Part shown: piece by piece, positions 13,008 to 21,944 of the stretch | Numbering within the stretch: the stretch's first letter is position 1 | Layout: each line of letters opens with the position of its first letter | IMG/VR virus record: IMGVR_UViG_3300010370_006882 | Coordinates: 1-30,717 of that record | Source: a virus | Strand: one strand, 5' to 3' | DNA length: 30,717 nt | Program-made: the position numbers and the translations under genes | Notes under the pieces: model-generated | What the model was told of the DNA's origin: nothing | The model's database searches: none | Seen by the model: the letters and a program-made list of their open reading frames with translations, nothing else

Positions 13008-14486
13008 ATGCAAATTTATGCTCAAGAAATTAAAGACGGTTTAGCAGAACAGATTCAAGCAAATGCTTCTGTATCGTATGCTTCCGTTGTAACTCCATCT
13101 TCTGCATCTTCACACAATATTAAACATATCAAGGCATTAGCCTCTGTTGGAGATGATGATTTATATTATGTTCAGTCTATTCTTGTAACATCTTCATGGA
13201 ATAAAAATGATGATATCTTTGATAAAGAAGAAGTTTGGGCAGCTAAAAATACTCCAGAAGATAAACCAACAAATCTTAATCATGATGAAAATACTATAAT
13301 CGGCCATATAACTTCTAATTGGCCAATTACAGATGATGGATTACTAATTGATCCCGATACTCCCATAGAAAATTTACCAGATAAATTTCACATATTAACA
13401 GGTTCTGTAGTCTATAAAGCCTATATTAGCGAAGAATTAAAATCACGCACTTTAGCTCTTATAGATGAAATTGAAAATGGTACAAAATATGTTAGTATGG
13501 AGTGTTTTTTTAAGGGTTTCGACTATGGTTTATTAGATAAGAGTTCTGGTACATATAAAATTTTAGCCAGAAATGAGGATACTTCTCATCTTACCAAATA
13601 TTTGAGAGCATACGGCGGTTTGGGCGAACATGAAAACTATAAGATTGGTAGAGTATTAAGACATATTACATTTAGTGGTAAAGGATATGTTGATAAGCCA
13701 GCTAATCCAGACAGTATTATATTAAACGGAATTAATAGTATAAATACTAAAAAAACTTTGTCTGTACAAAGTGACAATGATACTACTATAAAAAATGTAG
13801 AAAAAAATCATTTTTCTACAAATAGTGGTGTAATTGCTAATAACACCGATAGCATTCATACGGAGACAAATCAAATGAGTGAAGAAGCAAACCAAATGAG
13901 TCAACTAGAAGCTAGTCTTCAAGCTAAAGAAAATGACCTACAATTAGCTTTATCAAAATTGACTCAATGCGAAGCAGAAGCTGCTGAAAAAATGAAATAC
14001 AAAGACGAAGAAATGAAGAACAAAGAAGAAGAAATGAAAAAGATGAAAGCTAGCTATGATGAACTTAGCGAAGCTGTAGCAGCTTACAAAATGAAAGAAG
14101 AAGAGATGGCCAAGAAAGAAAAGAAAAATAAAAGAATGGCATCTCTATTAGAGGCTGGTATAGAATTAACAGAAGCAGAATCAACAATCGATAGATTCGA
14201 AACTGTTGACGACGCCACTTTTGATGCTATGACATCCTTGCTTGCTGCTCAAAAAACTAAAAAAGAAACCAAAACAGAAGATCCCAAGAAAGAAAAAGCA
14301 TCAGAAGATAATGTAGTTACAGCATCTGAGGTTGCTGACGAATCATTATTAGACAATGCTGAAGAAGATACTTCTGCTATTGATCTTGCTGTTGGTGGCT
14401 CAGACGATTCACAAGAATCAACCAGAGCAGCATTAATTGATTTTGTATATTCCAGACTCGGCAAAAAACTCAATAAGGGAGAATAA
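13008..14486 (+). CDS. Prohead protease fused to scaffold domain
   Basis: A 492-residue protein with an N-terminal protease (about 40-240) and a C-terminal scaffold. The protease part shows a candidate catalytic His at H92 (LNHDENTIIGH) and Ser at S163 (YVSMECF), and ends in GYVDKPANPDS, a phrase typical of capsid maturation proteases. Residues about 285-375 are a charged coiled coil (repeats of KDEEMKNKEEEMKKMK), followed by an acidic, Ser/Asp/Glu-rich tail, as in scaffolding proteins. Such fusions direct prohead assembly and then cleave themselves and other head proteins. AAGGAG precedes the start. It is followed after three bases by the decoration gene. An internal in-frame start may give the scaffold alone. 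Confidence 0.88.
   Translation: MQIYAQEIKDGLAEQIQANASVSYASVVTPSSASSHNIKHIKALASVGDDDLYYVQSILVTSSWNKNDDIFDKEEVWAAKNTPEDKPTNLNHDENTIIGHITSNWPITDDGLLIDPDTPIENLPDKFHILTGSVVYKAYISEELKSRTLALIDEIENGTKYVSMECFFKGFDYGLLDKSSGTYKILARNEDTSHLTKYLRAYGGLGEHENYKIGRVLRHITFSGKGYVDKPANPDSIILNGINSINTKKTLSVQSDNDTTIKNVEKNHFSTNSGVIANNTDSIHTETNQMSEEANQMSQLEASLQAKENDLQLALSKLTQCEAEAAEKMKYKDEEMKNKEEEMKKMKASYDELSEAVAAYKMKEEEMAKKEKKNKRMASLLEAGIELTEAESTIDRFETVDDATFDAMTSLLAAQKTKKETKTEDPKKEKASEDNVVTASEVADESLLDNAEEDTSAIDLAVGGSDDSQESTRAALIDFVYSRLGKKLNKGE
13875..14486 (+). CDS. Internal in-frame scaffold protein (nested start)
   Basis: The ATG at 13875 is codon 290 of the protease/scaffold gene and has GGAG nine bases upstream (13862-13865), so a separate 203-residue protein beginning MSEEANQMSQLE could be made, containing only the coiled coil and acidic tail. 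Lambda Nu3 and the Mu scaffold are made the same way from nested starts. A second in-frame ATG at 13896 (codon 297) lacks such a site. Confidence 0.55.
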   Translation: MSEEANQMSQLEASLQAKENDLQLALSKLTQCEAEAAEKMKYKDEEMKNKEEEMKKMKASYDELSEAVAAYKMKEEEMAKKEKKNKRMASLLEAGIELTEAESTIDRFETVDDATFDAMTSLLAAQKTKKETKTEDPKKEKASEDNVVTASEVADESLLDNAEEDTSAIDLAVGGSDDSQESTRAALIDFVYSRLGKKLNKGE

Positions 14487-14489
14487 AAC

Positions 14490-14939
14490 ATGGCTCTAAA
14501 ACCAGATCGTGTAGAACTATTAACAGATATCTCTTTTTTCATGAATACAGTGGCAACAAGAGGCGGTGTTGTTTCCGCTGTCACTGCTGGTTCGGGCGTT
14601 GCTATGGACGATGCTAATGCTGTTGTGGCATATGCTGCTAATCCTTCTGGCGCCAAACCACTAGGTATCTTGCTAAATGATGTTGTTAATCTTGATTTAA
14701 CCCGTCAACATATCAATTGGCACAAAGACGAAATGCAATTGGGTGGCAAAGTAACACTACTTCGTCAAGGTCAAGTAACAACTAATCTTGTTGCTGGATC
14801 ACCAACTGCTGGTGCCGACGCCTATGTTGCTGCTAGTGGTTATATTAGTACAGCCCAAGCTGCTGGCGCTGTTAAGATTGGTCAGTTTCTTAGTGCAACA
14901 GATGCTGACGGCTACGCAAAAGTATCAGTTAACCTATAA
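14490..14939 (+). CDS. Head decoration protein
   Basis: A 149-residue protein directly before the major capsid gene, with a strong GGGAGA site. It is Ala/Gly/Val-rich with alternating beta-type sequence (GGKVTLLRQGQVTTN at about 86-100, AAGAVKIGQFLSATDADGYAKVSV at the end) and no cysteines. Small beta-rich proteins in this place bind the outside of the capsid shell and stabilise it. Codon use, rich in GCT and GGT, suggests strong expression like the capsid gene. It may instead be a minor head protein, but size and place favour decoration. Confidence 0.75.
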   Translation: MALKPDRVELLTDISFFMNTVATRGGVVSAVTAGSGVAMDDANAVVAYAANPSGAKPLGILLNDVVNLDLTRQHINWHKDEMQLGGKVTLLRQGQVTTNLVAGSPTAGADAYVAASGYISTAQAAGAVKIGQFLSATDADGYAKVSVNL

Positions 14940-14961
14940 TTAATTAAGGGAGAAAAATAAT

Positions 14962-15972
14962 ATGTCATCTAATACCGTTAAATTTCAACCAACACCAGAA
15001 CTAACAGATCTTTTGGTTCGTTCTGGTTCATTAAACAAAGAGCAAGCTCTTGCTGCTAACTCAGAGTTTGCTAAAGCCTTGGAATTACCTTTGCGTCAAG
15101 GTATTCTTAATGGTGATATTCTAGATGGCATTTTTGAGCCAATCACACTTGCTCAAAGCGCTACTCCAGAATTTCCATTAGACTTTTTGGCTCCTGGCAC
15201 CGAAAAGGATTTCGTTGCTTATACTATTCCTAATCACGGATATATTCCAGAGCGTCATGTTGAGGGTGATTACGTTATGGTTCCAACATATGATGTTGGC
15301 GCCAGTATCGATTATCTCCTAAAGTATGCTCGTGATGCTCGTTGGGATGTTGTTGGTCGTGCTATGGAAGTTCTAGAAGCTCAATTCGTCAAGAAGATGA
15401 ATGATGATGGTTGGCATACTCTCTTGGCTGCTGGTGTTGACCGCAATATCGTTGTTTATGATAGCGATGCTGATGCTGGTCAATTTACCAAGAGACTTGT
15501 TAGTCTCATGAAGACCGTTATGCGTCGTAACGGCGGTGGTAACTCCACTTCAGCTAATCGTGGTATGTTAACTGATCTTTATGTTTCTCCAGAAGCCATG
15601 GAAGACATTCGCAACTGGGGCATGGATCAAGTTGACGAAATGACTCGTCGTGAAATCTACACCGCTGCTGATGGTACTCTTAATAGAGTATTCGGTGTTA
15701 ATCTTCATGATCTAGACGAGTTGGGTGAAGGCCAAGAATATCAACTATTCTTCAGCAATCAACTAGGTGCTTCATTAGCTGCTAGTGACGTTGAACTAGT
15801 TGTTGGTCTTGATCTTCGCAAGAGAGATAGTTTCATAATGCCAATTCGTGAACAAGTTCAAATTTTTGAAGATGATACTCTTCATCGTCAAAAACGAGCT
15901 GGATTCTATGGTTGGGCAGAACAAGGCTTTGCTGTTCTTGATAATCGTAGAATTATCCTTGGCAGTCTATGA
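14962..15972 (+). CDS. Major capsid protein (HK97 fold)
   Basis: The shell subunit. The 336-residue protein shows capsid features of the HK97 group: an N-terminal helix (PELTDLLVRSGSLNKEQALAANS), a VEGDYVMVPTYDVG segment, a long spine-helix region (ARWDVVGRAMEVLEAQFVKKM at about 127-147), LYVSPEAMEDIRNWG near 206, and the C-terminal IREQVQIFEDDTLHRQKRAGFYGWAEQGFAVLD. There is no long N-terminal delta-like domain; the separate protease/scaffold gene supplies that function. Arg is mostly CGT here but AGA in most neighbouring genes, a sign of high expression. GGGAG precedes the start and a strong terminator follows the gene. Confidence 0.95.
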   Translation: MSSNTVKFQPTPELTDLLVRSGSLNKEQALAANSEFAKALELPLRQGILNGDILDGIFEPITLAQSATPEFPLDFLAPGTEKDFVAYTIPNHGYIPERHVEGDYVMVPTYDVGASIDYLLKYARDARWDVVGRAMEVLEAQFVKKMNDDGWHTLLAAGVDRNIVVYDSDADAGQFTKRLVSLMKTVMRRNGGGNSTSANRGMLTDLYVSPEAMEDIRNWGMDQVDEMTRREIYTAADGTLNRVFGVNLHDLDELGEGQEYQLFFSNQLGASLAASDVELVVGLDLRKRDSFIMPIREQVQIFEDDTLHRQKRAGFYGWAEQGFAVLDNRRIILGSL

Positions 15973-16003
15973 TATTTAATTATCATTAAAACCAAAAACA
16001 ATT

Positions 16004-16029
16004 AAGGCTGGCTTTTGCCAGCCTTTTTT
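16004..16029 (+). terminator. Strong rho-independent terminator after capsid gene
   Basis: AAGGCTGGC (16004-16012), a TTTT loop and GCCAGCCTT (16017-16025) make a perfect nine-pair stem running into a T run to 16029. It lies 31 bases after the major capsid stop and separates the abundant head proteins from the connector and fibre genes. Confidence 0.95.
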
Positions 16030-16036
16030 GTTATGG

Positions 16037-16048
16037 TGTATATAAATA
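16037..16048 (+). promoter_or_regulatory. TATAAATA late-promoter-like element
   Basis: GTGTATATAAATA (16036-16048) follows the terminator and lies 25 bases before the connector start. TATAAATA equals the T4 late promoter box and a similar GTGTATAAATA stands before the tail-tube gene. No -35 box fits. In AT-rich DNA the octamer is not rare. Confidence 0.35.
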
Positions 16049-16073
16049 TAAACTCTTTTGTGGAGATACCAAT

Positions 16074-16610
16074 ATGGCATGGGATACAGAAATTATTCGT
16101 ATTGTTAGAGTTTTAATTAATGATTTAACTTCTCCTTATGAATATAGCGATAGACGATTAACACAAACCATAACAGTAGCAGCTAAATATGTACAATTTG
16201 ATGTGGTATTAGATACAACTTATGAAGTTGATGTTATTAATAACACTATTACTCCTGATCCAACAACCAATAATGATAGTATATTTGTAAGTTTATTGGG
16301 CTTAAAAACAGCTTGTATTATAGATCAAAGTAATTTAAGAACCAAAGCTAGTTTAGAAGGTATTAAAACTGCTCTTGGTCCCGCATCCTTGTCAGTTTCT
16401 GGATCATTGGTTGGATGGAAACATATTATTGATACTGGTGCATGTAAATTATATGGTGATCTAACAGAGCACTGGGACGTTATGAATGCTACTGCTATAG
16501 CATCTGTTCTTAGTCCATTTATTGGTAACAAATTTGATCCCCGCTTAACTAATGCTAATTTAGGGTCTTTTTATAGACATAACGAAGGTTTTAATGGCTT
16601 TTTTAGTTAA
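16074..16610 (+). CDS. Head-tail connector/adaptor protein
   Basis: A 178-residue protein just after the capsid gene, the usual place for the adaptor that binds beneath the portal. It begins with helical sequence (TEIIRIVRVLINDL), then YSDRRLTQTITVAAKYVQFDV, the pattern of gp6/gp15-like adaptors, in which a short helix with Asp-x2-Leu is followed by a long helix. The middle (LVGWKHIIDTGACKLYGDL) is another helix and the C-terminus is irregular. GGAGAT precedes the ATG. The assignment is by pattern and synteny; a tail-completion role is the alternative. Confidence 0.7.
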   Translation: MAWDTEIIRIVRVLINDLTSPYEYSDRRLTQTITVAAKYVQFDVVLDTTYEVDVINNTITPDPTTNNDSIFVSLLGLKTACIIDQSNLRTKASLEGIKTALGPASLSVSGSLVGWKHIIDTGACKLYGDLTEHWDVMNATAIASVLSPFIGNKFDPRLTNANLGSFYRHNEGFNGFFS

Positions 16611-16627
16611 CAAAGGTTATATCCATT

Positions 16628-17032
16628 ATGCCAGCATCACAATATGATTTTAGTATAGAACAAGGGTCATCATTTAAGCTATCATTAATATACAAAAATA
16701 ATAGTCAGGTTCCTATAGATCTAACTGGTTGGTGCGCCCGATTAATTTGGACAACTGATGAAGGATCAGTACAAACATTTAGTACCACAAATATTGATTA
16801 TTCAGTATATAAATTTGAAATATTTGGTAGTGAGGGTAAATTACTCTTACAAATTCCAGCCACCACAACAAATCTATTCACATTTGCTACTGCAAAATAT
16901 GATTTGGAAATTGAAAGTCCGAACGAAATGTACACTGGGGGTGGTAATGAAATTATAAGACTATTATATGGTACTATAAAAATGGCTATTAGATATAGCG
17001 AACAAAATAATATATTGGATTGTCAACCATGA
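16628..17032 (+). CDS. Small beta-rich structural protein, paralog A
   Basis: A 134-residue beta-rich protein. It shares its plan with the 135-residue protein at 22164: an opening (S/T)xFKLSL stretch, a P-I-D-L-T-G-W or L-A-D-L-S-G-Y turn, an RLIW or RSSIK strand, a central LLLQIPA or IDLYIPE strand, then KYDLEIES or VYDIEIIN and GTIKM or GTITF. This pattern is common in small phage proteins near fibres, where such domains bind neck or baseplate parts; the exact role is not established. It ends in an ATGA overlap with the next gene. Confidence 0.75.
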   Translation: MPASQYDFSIEQGSSFKLSLIYKNNSQVPIDLTGWCARLIWTTDEGSVQTFSTTNIDYSVYKFEIFGSEGKLLLQIPATTTNLFTFATAKYDLEIESPNEMYTGGGNEIIRLLYGTIKMAIRYSEQNNILDCQP

Positions 17033-17268
17033 GCGAACCATTCACAATAGTTATAGAAAATAGCGAGCCTAATATTATATCATTAGAAACTAGTTTTATA
17101 GATAATGTTGGTGTTGTAGAAATAGAAAGATTTAGCGCTCCTAGTGTAAATATACTTATGGGATTAAGTCCTATTAGTATTAGCGATATTCCTGATATTC
17201 CAGTTTCTAAAATTATTGGACTTGATGATTATTTGAATAGTTATGAATTTGACTGCGGAACACCATAG
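17029..17268 (+). CDS. Small hypothetical protein upstream of fibre genes
   Basis: A 79-residue protein. I start it at ATG 17029, which overlaps the preceding stop as ATGA; an in-frame TTG at 17020 exists but has nothing to favour it. The sequence is acidic and beta-prone, ending SDIPDIPVSKIIGLDDYL, a phrase like those in fibre shafts that precede a coiled coil. It may be a fibre-attachment or adaptor protein for the two fibre genes that follow. Function not recognised. Confidence 0.65.
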   Translation: MSEPFTIVIENSEPNIISLETSFIDNVGVVEIERFSAPSVNILMGLSPISISDIPDIPVSKIIGLDDYLNSYEFDCGTP

Positions 17269-17311
17269 AAATACCACCATAAATTCCTTTATTTAAAATG
17301 GAGAGCATATA

Positions 17312-18628
17312 ATGCCAGTTCAAACACTTATTCAAATTCGTAGAGGATTAGCAGCAACATGGGCATCAGCAAATACAACACTGAGTGCTGGCGAATGGGG
17401 ATACGAGACTGATACTGGGCGTTATAAAATTGGTGATGGTATAACAGGATGGAATAGTTTAGATTATGCTGCTGTTACACCAGATAGTTTTAGTGGAAAT
17501 AGTGGTATATTAGTTACTCAAGGAGCTAATGGATCAACAATAGGAATTTCTGTTAGTGGTATAACCTCAAGTCAAATCAATGATTTTGAAAGTGCTGTTA
17601 GTGGTATAGTTACTAGTATAAGTATTAGTGATGAAGAAATTATGGATATTGTTGGTACCGGAATAATTGGTGCTAGCGGCATAGGAGTAGATTATCAAGA
17701 TGCTTCGAATCAGATAGTTATTAATGTTACTGGAATAACATCAAGCCAAATTAATGATTTTAATAGTAGTGTTAGTGGACTATTACCCAGTGTTAGTGGC
17801 GGAAGTGGAATAAGTGTTAATTTTAATAGTAATACTTATACTGTGAGTTTGAGCGATCCTACCATTCAAGTAGCGGATATTACAGACTTTGTTGATGGTG
17901 TTAATGATAGAGTTGCTGATTTACTAACAGCAGGATCTAATATTCAATTAACCTATACTGATAATAATAACGATACTAGTACACTAGCAATAGCTGTTAC
18001 AGGAGTTAGTTTAAGTGGTCATACACACATATTAACAGATATTACAGACGTATCTGCTAGTGCCACAGAAGTTAATTATCTTGATGGTAGTACTCCTGGT
18101 ACTGGTGTTGCTGGTAAAGCTGTAGTATTAGACAATAATCTAAGCGTTACTAATATTGGTAGCATAACCACTACTGGTAATGTTACTGTTGGTGGAGATT
18201 TAGTTGTTCAAGGAACAACAACAACTGTTAATAGCACCACAGTAGATATTGGTGATAATATTATACGAGTAAATACTAGCGGATTAACTACTGGTGGTTT
18301 TGAAGTTTATACTGGAACCGATTATAAGCAATTAGTATGGAATGTTAGTAATAATAGATGGGAATTCTCTGGTGGAAATGTTTATACTAGTGGTAATTTT
18401 ATTGGTAATCTAAATGGTAATGCTGATACTGTTACTAGTGGAGTATATACTTATCAAACTGGTACTGTTACAAGTACTATGATTTTAGATGGAACTATAC
18501 TAGATGCTGATATTAATAGTAGTGCTAATATTAATGTGCAAAAACTAGCTAGTGGATCTACTGGTCAGGTTTTGCAAGTTAGTAGTACTGGTATAATATG
18601 GGGAGGTATTGACGGAGGAAGTCCATAA
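17312..18628 (+). CDS. Tail fibre protein with Mtd-like N-terminal domain
   Basis: A 438-residue fibre. The first 55 residues (LIQIRRGLAATWASANTTL, then SAGEWGYETDTGRYKIGDG) match the N-terminal domain of phage fibre and tropism-determinant proteins, which fixes them to the tail. The rest is Ser/Gly/Thr/Asn-rich with repeated phrases such as ITSSQINDF and SVSGLLP, LSGHTHILTDIT, and VVQGTTTTVNSTTVDIGDNII, as in trimeric beta-helical shafts. No chaperone or enzyme domain is seen at its C-terminus. It shares its N-terminus and several shaft phrases with the 980-aa fibre downstream. GGAG lies eight bases before ATG. Confidence 0.85.
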   Translation: MPVQTLIQIRRGLAATWASANTTLSAGEWGYETDTGRYKIGDGITGWNSLDYAAVTPDSFSGNSGILVTQGANGSTIGISVSGITSSQINDFESAVSGIVTSISISDEEIMDIVGTGIIGASGIGVDYQDASNQIVINVTGITSSQINDFNSSVSGLLPSVSGGSGISVNFNSNTYTVSLSDPTIQVADITDFVDGVNDRVADLLTAGSNIQLTYTDNNNDTSTLAIAVTGVSLSGHTHILTDITDVSASATEVNYLDGSTPGTGVAGKAVVLDNNLSVTNIGSITTTGNVTVGGDLVVQGTTTTVNSTTVDIGDNIIRVNTSGLTTGGFEVYTGTDYKQLVWNVSNNRWEFSGGNVYTSGNFIGNLNGNADTVTSGVYTYQTGTVTSTMILDGTILDADINSSANINVQKLASGSTGQVLQVSSTGIIWGGIDGGSP

Positions 18629-18662
18629 ATCTAATATAAAATAGTTTTTAGTAGGATAATAT

Positions 18663-21605
18663 ATGCCAGTTAATAATCTGATACAACTACGCAAAGGAAA
18701 TTCGTCTACGTGGTCTAGTCAAAATCCGATATTAGCCAGCGGTGAACCAGGATATGATTTAACTAATAATATACTTAAAATTGGTGATGGCATAACTAAT
18801 TGGAATAATTTAACTGGTATTTATCCTGATCTAAATACATCTTTAAGTTCTGGTAGCGGTATTATATTTTCATATGCTGATAGTACTCTTACTATTAGTA
18901 CTAGTGGATTTTTAACAAATATTGTAGAAGATCTTACTCCTCAATTAGGTGGTAATCTAGATCTTAATAGTTATTCTATCAATGGAACTGGTAATGTTAG
19001 TATTAGTGGTAATATTATTGCTAATACTGGTAATTTGGACGTATTATCCTTTAATATCAATAATGAATCAATTCTCACTAAAGGTCAACTTAGCTGGGAC
19101 GATACTGAAGGCACTTTAGGTATTGGCCTTACGGATAATACTACTATTCATATTGGTGAACATAGATATTTTAGGATACGTAACGAAACCGGAGGAACAC
19201 TATATAAAGGTCAAGTAGTTTATGCTAGTGGTGTTCATGCTAATGGTATTATAGAACCCGCCCTTTATGTTGCTGACGGAACGGTTCGTGAAGTAAGATT
19301 TATGGGGGTTGTACTAGAAAATGTTAACCATAACAATAATGGTTATGCCATAGATTTTGGTCATCTAGAAAATATGGATCTTGATGGTAGCGCAACTAAC
19401 TATGCGGTGGGTGACGAAACTTGGAGTGCTGGCGATATTCTTTATGTTCATCCAACAGTTGCTGGCAAGTTAACTAACAATGAACCTAAACACAGTATTG
19501 CTGTTGCTATTATTTTAGATGCCGGAAATGGCAATGGTAATGGACGTATGTTTGTGCGGTCCACCAGTTATGGTCATCTTGATGATAATCATGATGTTGA
19601 TGTTAGTGGGGCCACAAATGGTCAATTTTTACAATACAATTCTGCTACAGACTATTGGGTTCCTAGTTCTAGTGGAAATTTTACTACTCTTCAATTAAAT
19701 GGAACAACTGTTAGTGTTAGTGGTCATACACATGTTAGTAGTGATATTACTAATTTTAATAGTAGTGTCAGCGGTTTGCTACCAACAATAGCTAATAGTG
19801 GTGATAATAGAATACTTACTAGCACTGGAAGTACCGTTGGAATTAATGCTGAGAGTAATTTGACCTTTAATGGAAGCACCCTTGGTGTTGTTGGTGGTGG
19901 ATCTTTTAGTTCTCAAACGGTTTTCGCCTCTGGAACAGCAGCAGCACCGGGAATTAGTATACTTGGAGATACTGATACTGGATTATGTCAGATTAGTTCT
20001 GTTGGTACAAATTCATTATCAATAAGCACTAGTGGTGTTGAAAGAGTAAGATTTACATCTGATGGAACAACACAAGTTCGTGCTAATTCGTCTAATATTA
20101 GTACATTATTTACATATAATGAAAATGGTGGCGAGCTTGTACATTATGATGATGCTCAAGCTGCTGCTACATTATTAGATCAATGTAATAATCAGACACG
20201 TTTATTAGAACTAATTAATGGTAGTGATTTGTTGCTTGGTCTTGGAGGTAGTAATACTACCGGTTCTGTTAGATTTATGAGAGCCGGATTTAGCGAAATC
20301 ATGCGAATTAATAGTAGTGGTAATATTGGTATAGGTTCTAGTACTAATAATGATAATATAAGAACGAGACTACAAGTTTGTGGACCAGATGCTGATGATG
20401 ATCCTTCTCTCGGAAGTGGCACAGGGGCTTTATTAGTTACAAATAGTGATAATACCTATGGAATACAGTTTGGAGTTAGTGCCGATGGAGTTGGTTGGAT
20501 TCAACAGGGAAGGGTTGATGGAACAGCAACAGCATATAGCTTATTGTTAAACCCTGTTGGTGGAAATGTTGGAATAGGAACAAGTAGTCCACAGCAAAAA
20601 TTTGTTGTTAGTAATGCTGGTGCTGAAGGCATGGAGATAATTCCAGCTTTAAATGCCAATGAAAGCCGTATTCAAACCTATAACAGATCAACTTCAGCTT
20701 GGAATAAATTTTCAATTAATTGTGGCACTTTTGAATTATTTACTAATGGTGGTACAACAACCATATTTGGAAATACTAGTGGAAATGTTGGAATAGGAAC
20801 AAGTTCGCCAAGTACAAAGTTACAAATAAATGGACAAACCAGAGTTACGGATGGCACAACCAATATTGATTTTGTAAGCTCTAGCGCAGTTGGATATATC
20901 GGAACGCAAACAAATCATACTTTGGTATTGCGTACTAATGACACTGAAAGAATAAGAATAACTGCTGATGGAAATGTTGGAATAGGTGGAACAGGAGCGG
21001 CAACCCCTCCAGAACTATTGTCAGTAATGCAAGATAACAACGGTGGACGAACTAGTATTCTTATTGATAATCTTGACCAAAGATTAAAAATGAGTTGCTA
21101 TTATCAAGCTGGTGTTGGTCAATATGCTGAAATACAAGGATTCGATAATGCAGAAACTGGTTACCATAATATTGTACTTCAAAGACAGGGTGGCGAGGTA
21201 TTGATCGGCACTGCAACCGACAACGGTGCGTACAAACTTCAAGTTAACTCACAGATATACGCTACTAATGCAACTATAGCAACATCAGATGCTAGATTTA
21301 AAACTAATATTGTTTCTATAAATAATGCTACATCAATAATACATTCATTACGACCAGTAAGTTTTGATTTTATACCTCAAACTGATCGAAATTTTAGCAC
21401 TGATCGTCAGATAGGATTAATAGCACAAGAAGTAGCAGAAGCATTATCAAATATCGACTATAAAGATAGCATAGTTGCTCGGTGCGGAGATCATTTCGGT
21501 TTAGCATATGAAAAATTAGTTCCACTTTTAATTAAAGCATTACAAGAAACAAATCAAGAATTACAAAATATCAAAAATAGATTATCAGTTTTAGAAGGAG
21601 AATAA
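18663..21605 (+). CDS. Large tail fibre with S74 self-cleaving chaperone
   Basis: A 980-residue receptor-binding fibre. The N-terminus (LIQLRKGNSSTWSS, SGEPGYDLTNNILKIGDG) is the same attachment domain as in the fibre upstream. The shaft carries repeats of GNVGIGTSSP and VSGHTHVSSDITNF, typical beta-helix fibre sequence. The last 106 residues are a peptidase S74 intramolecular chaperone: S875-D-A-R-F-K880 gives the Ser/Lys cleavage dyad, followed by LRPVSFDF, IGLIAQEVAEAL, LAYEKLVPLLIKAL and a closing coiled coil. The chaperone trimerises, folds the fibre and then cuts itself off before S875. Host attachment is the likely role. AGGA precedes the ATG. Confidence 0.92.
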   Translation: MPVNNLIQLRKGNSSTWSSQNPILASGEPGYDLTNNILKIGDGITNWNNLTGIYPDLNTSLSSGSGIIFSYADSTLTISTSGFLTNIVEDLTPQLGGNLDLNSYSINGTGNVSISGNIIANTGNLDVLSFNINNESILTKGQLSWDDTEGTLGIGLTDNTTIHIGEHRYFRIRNETGGTLYKGQVVYASGVHANGIIEPALYVADGTVREVRFMGVVLENVNHNNNGYAIDFGHLENMDLDGSATNYAVGDETWSAGDILYVHPTVAGKLTNNEPKHSIAVAIILDAGNGNGNGRMFVRSTSYGHLDDNHDVDVSGATNGQFLQYNSATDYWVPSSSGNFTTLQLNGTTVSVSGHTHVSSDITNFNSSVSGLLPTIANSGDNRILTSTGSTVGINAESNLTFNGSTLGVVGGGSFSSQTVFASGTAAAPGISILGDTDTGLCQISSVGTNSLSISTSGVERVRFTSDGTTQVRANSSNISTLFTYNENGGELVHYDDAQAAATLLDQCNNQTRLLELINGSDLLLGLGGSNTTGSVRFMRAGFSEIMRINSSGNIGIGSSTNNDNIRTRLQVCGPDADDDPSLGSGTGALLVTNSDNTYGIQFGVSADGVGWIQQGRVDGTATAYSLLLNPVGGNVGIGTSSPQQKFVVSNAGAEGMEIIPALNANESRIQTYNRSTSAWNKFSINCGTFELFTNGGTTTIFGNTSGNVGIGTSSPSTKLQINGQTRVTDGTTNIDFVSSSAVGYIGTQTNHTLVLRTNDTERIRITADGNVGIGGTGAATPPELLSVMQDNNGGRTSILIDNLDQRLKMSCYYQAGVGQYAEIQGFDNAETGYHNIVLQRQGGEVLIGTATDNGAYKLQVNSQIYATNATIATSDARFKTNIVSINNATSIIHSLRPVSFDFIPQTDRNFSTDRQIGLIAQEVAEALSNIDYKDSIVARCGDHFGLAYEKLVPLLIKALQETNQELQNIKNRLSVLEGE

Positions 21606-21606
21606 A

Positions 21607-21930
21607 ATGTTACCCAATATAGAACCTATTGAACCAAGTATAGTTCCAGCAAAAACTTATGACAAATATTGGGTAGAAGAGGTAAATATATCTGCGCCTA
21701 ATGTTAATGGAGATGCTGTGGCGCGTGTTAAATTAAGAAAATTTGGAGTATTTGATGGAGTAGCAGAATTTATGCCCGGCGATAATGGTACTAATATGTT
21801 TATTAAGAATATTTTAAGCCAAAGTGCTGAAGATAACGACCTTGCAAATATAGTACAATCATTACTATTATATATAAGGAAGGCCGGAATAGAACAGGGG
21901 CTGGTTGCTCCTCCACCTTCTGGAGTTTAA
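21607..21930 (+). CDS. Hypothetical protein downstream of fibre
   Basis: A 107-residue protein starting one base after the fibre stop, with AGAAGGAG upstream. The first half is beta-type (YWVEEVNISAPN, ARVKLRKFG), the second half helical (NDLANIVQSLLLYIRKAGIEQGL) and the end Pro-rich. It holds no cysteines or recognisable motifs. Gene order suggests a fibre-associated protein or fibre-assembly helper; I cannot tell which. Confidence 0.75.
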   Translation: MLPNIEPIEPSIVPAKTYDKYWVEEVNISAPNVNGDAVARVKLRKFGVFDGVAEFMPGDNGTNMFIKNILSQSAEDNDLANIVQSLLLYIRKAGIEQGLVAPPPSGV

Positions 21931-21944
21931 TTAGGAGAAATATT

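Noticed and set aside
17312-21605. Diversity-generating retroelement, suggested by Mtd-like N-termini
   Set aside because: No reverse transcriptase, template repeat or C-type lectin variable region is in the window; only the attachment domain is shared.
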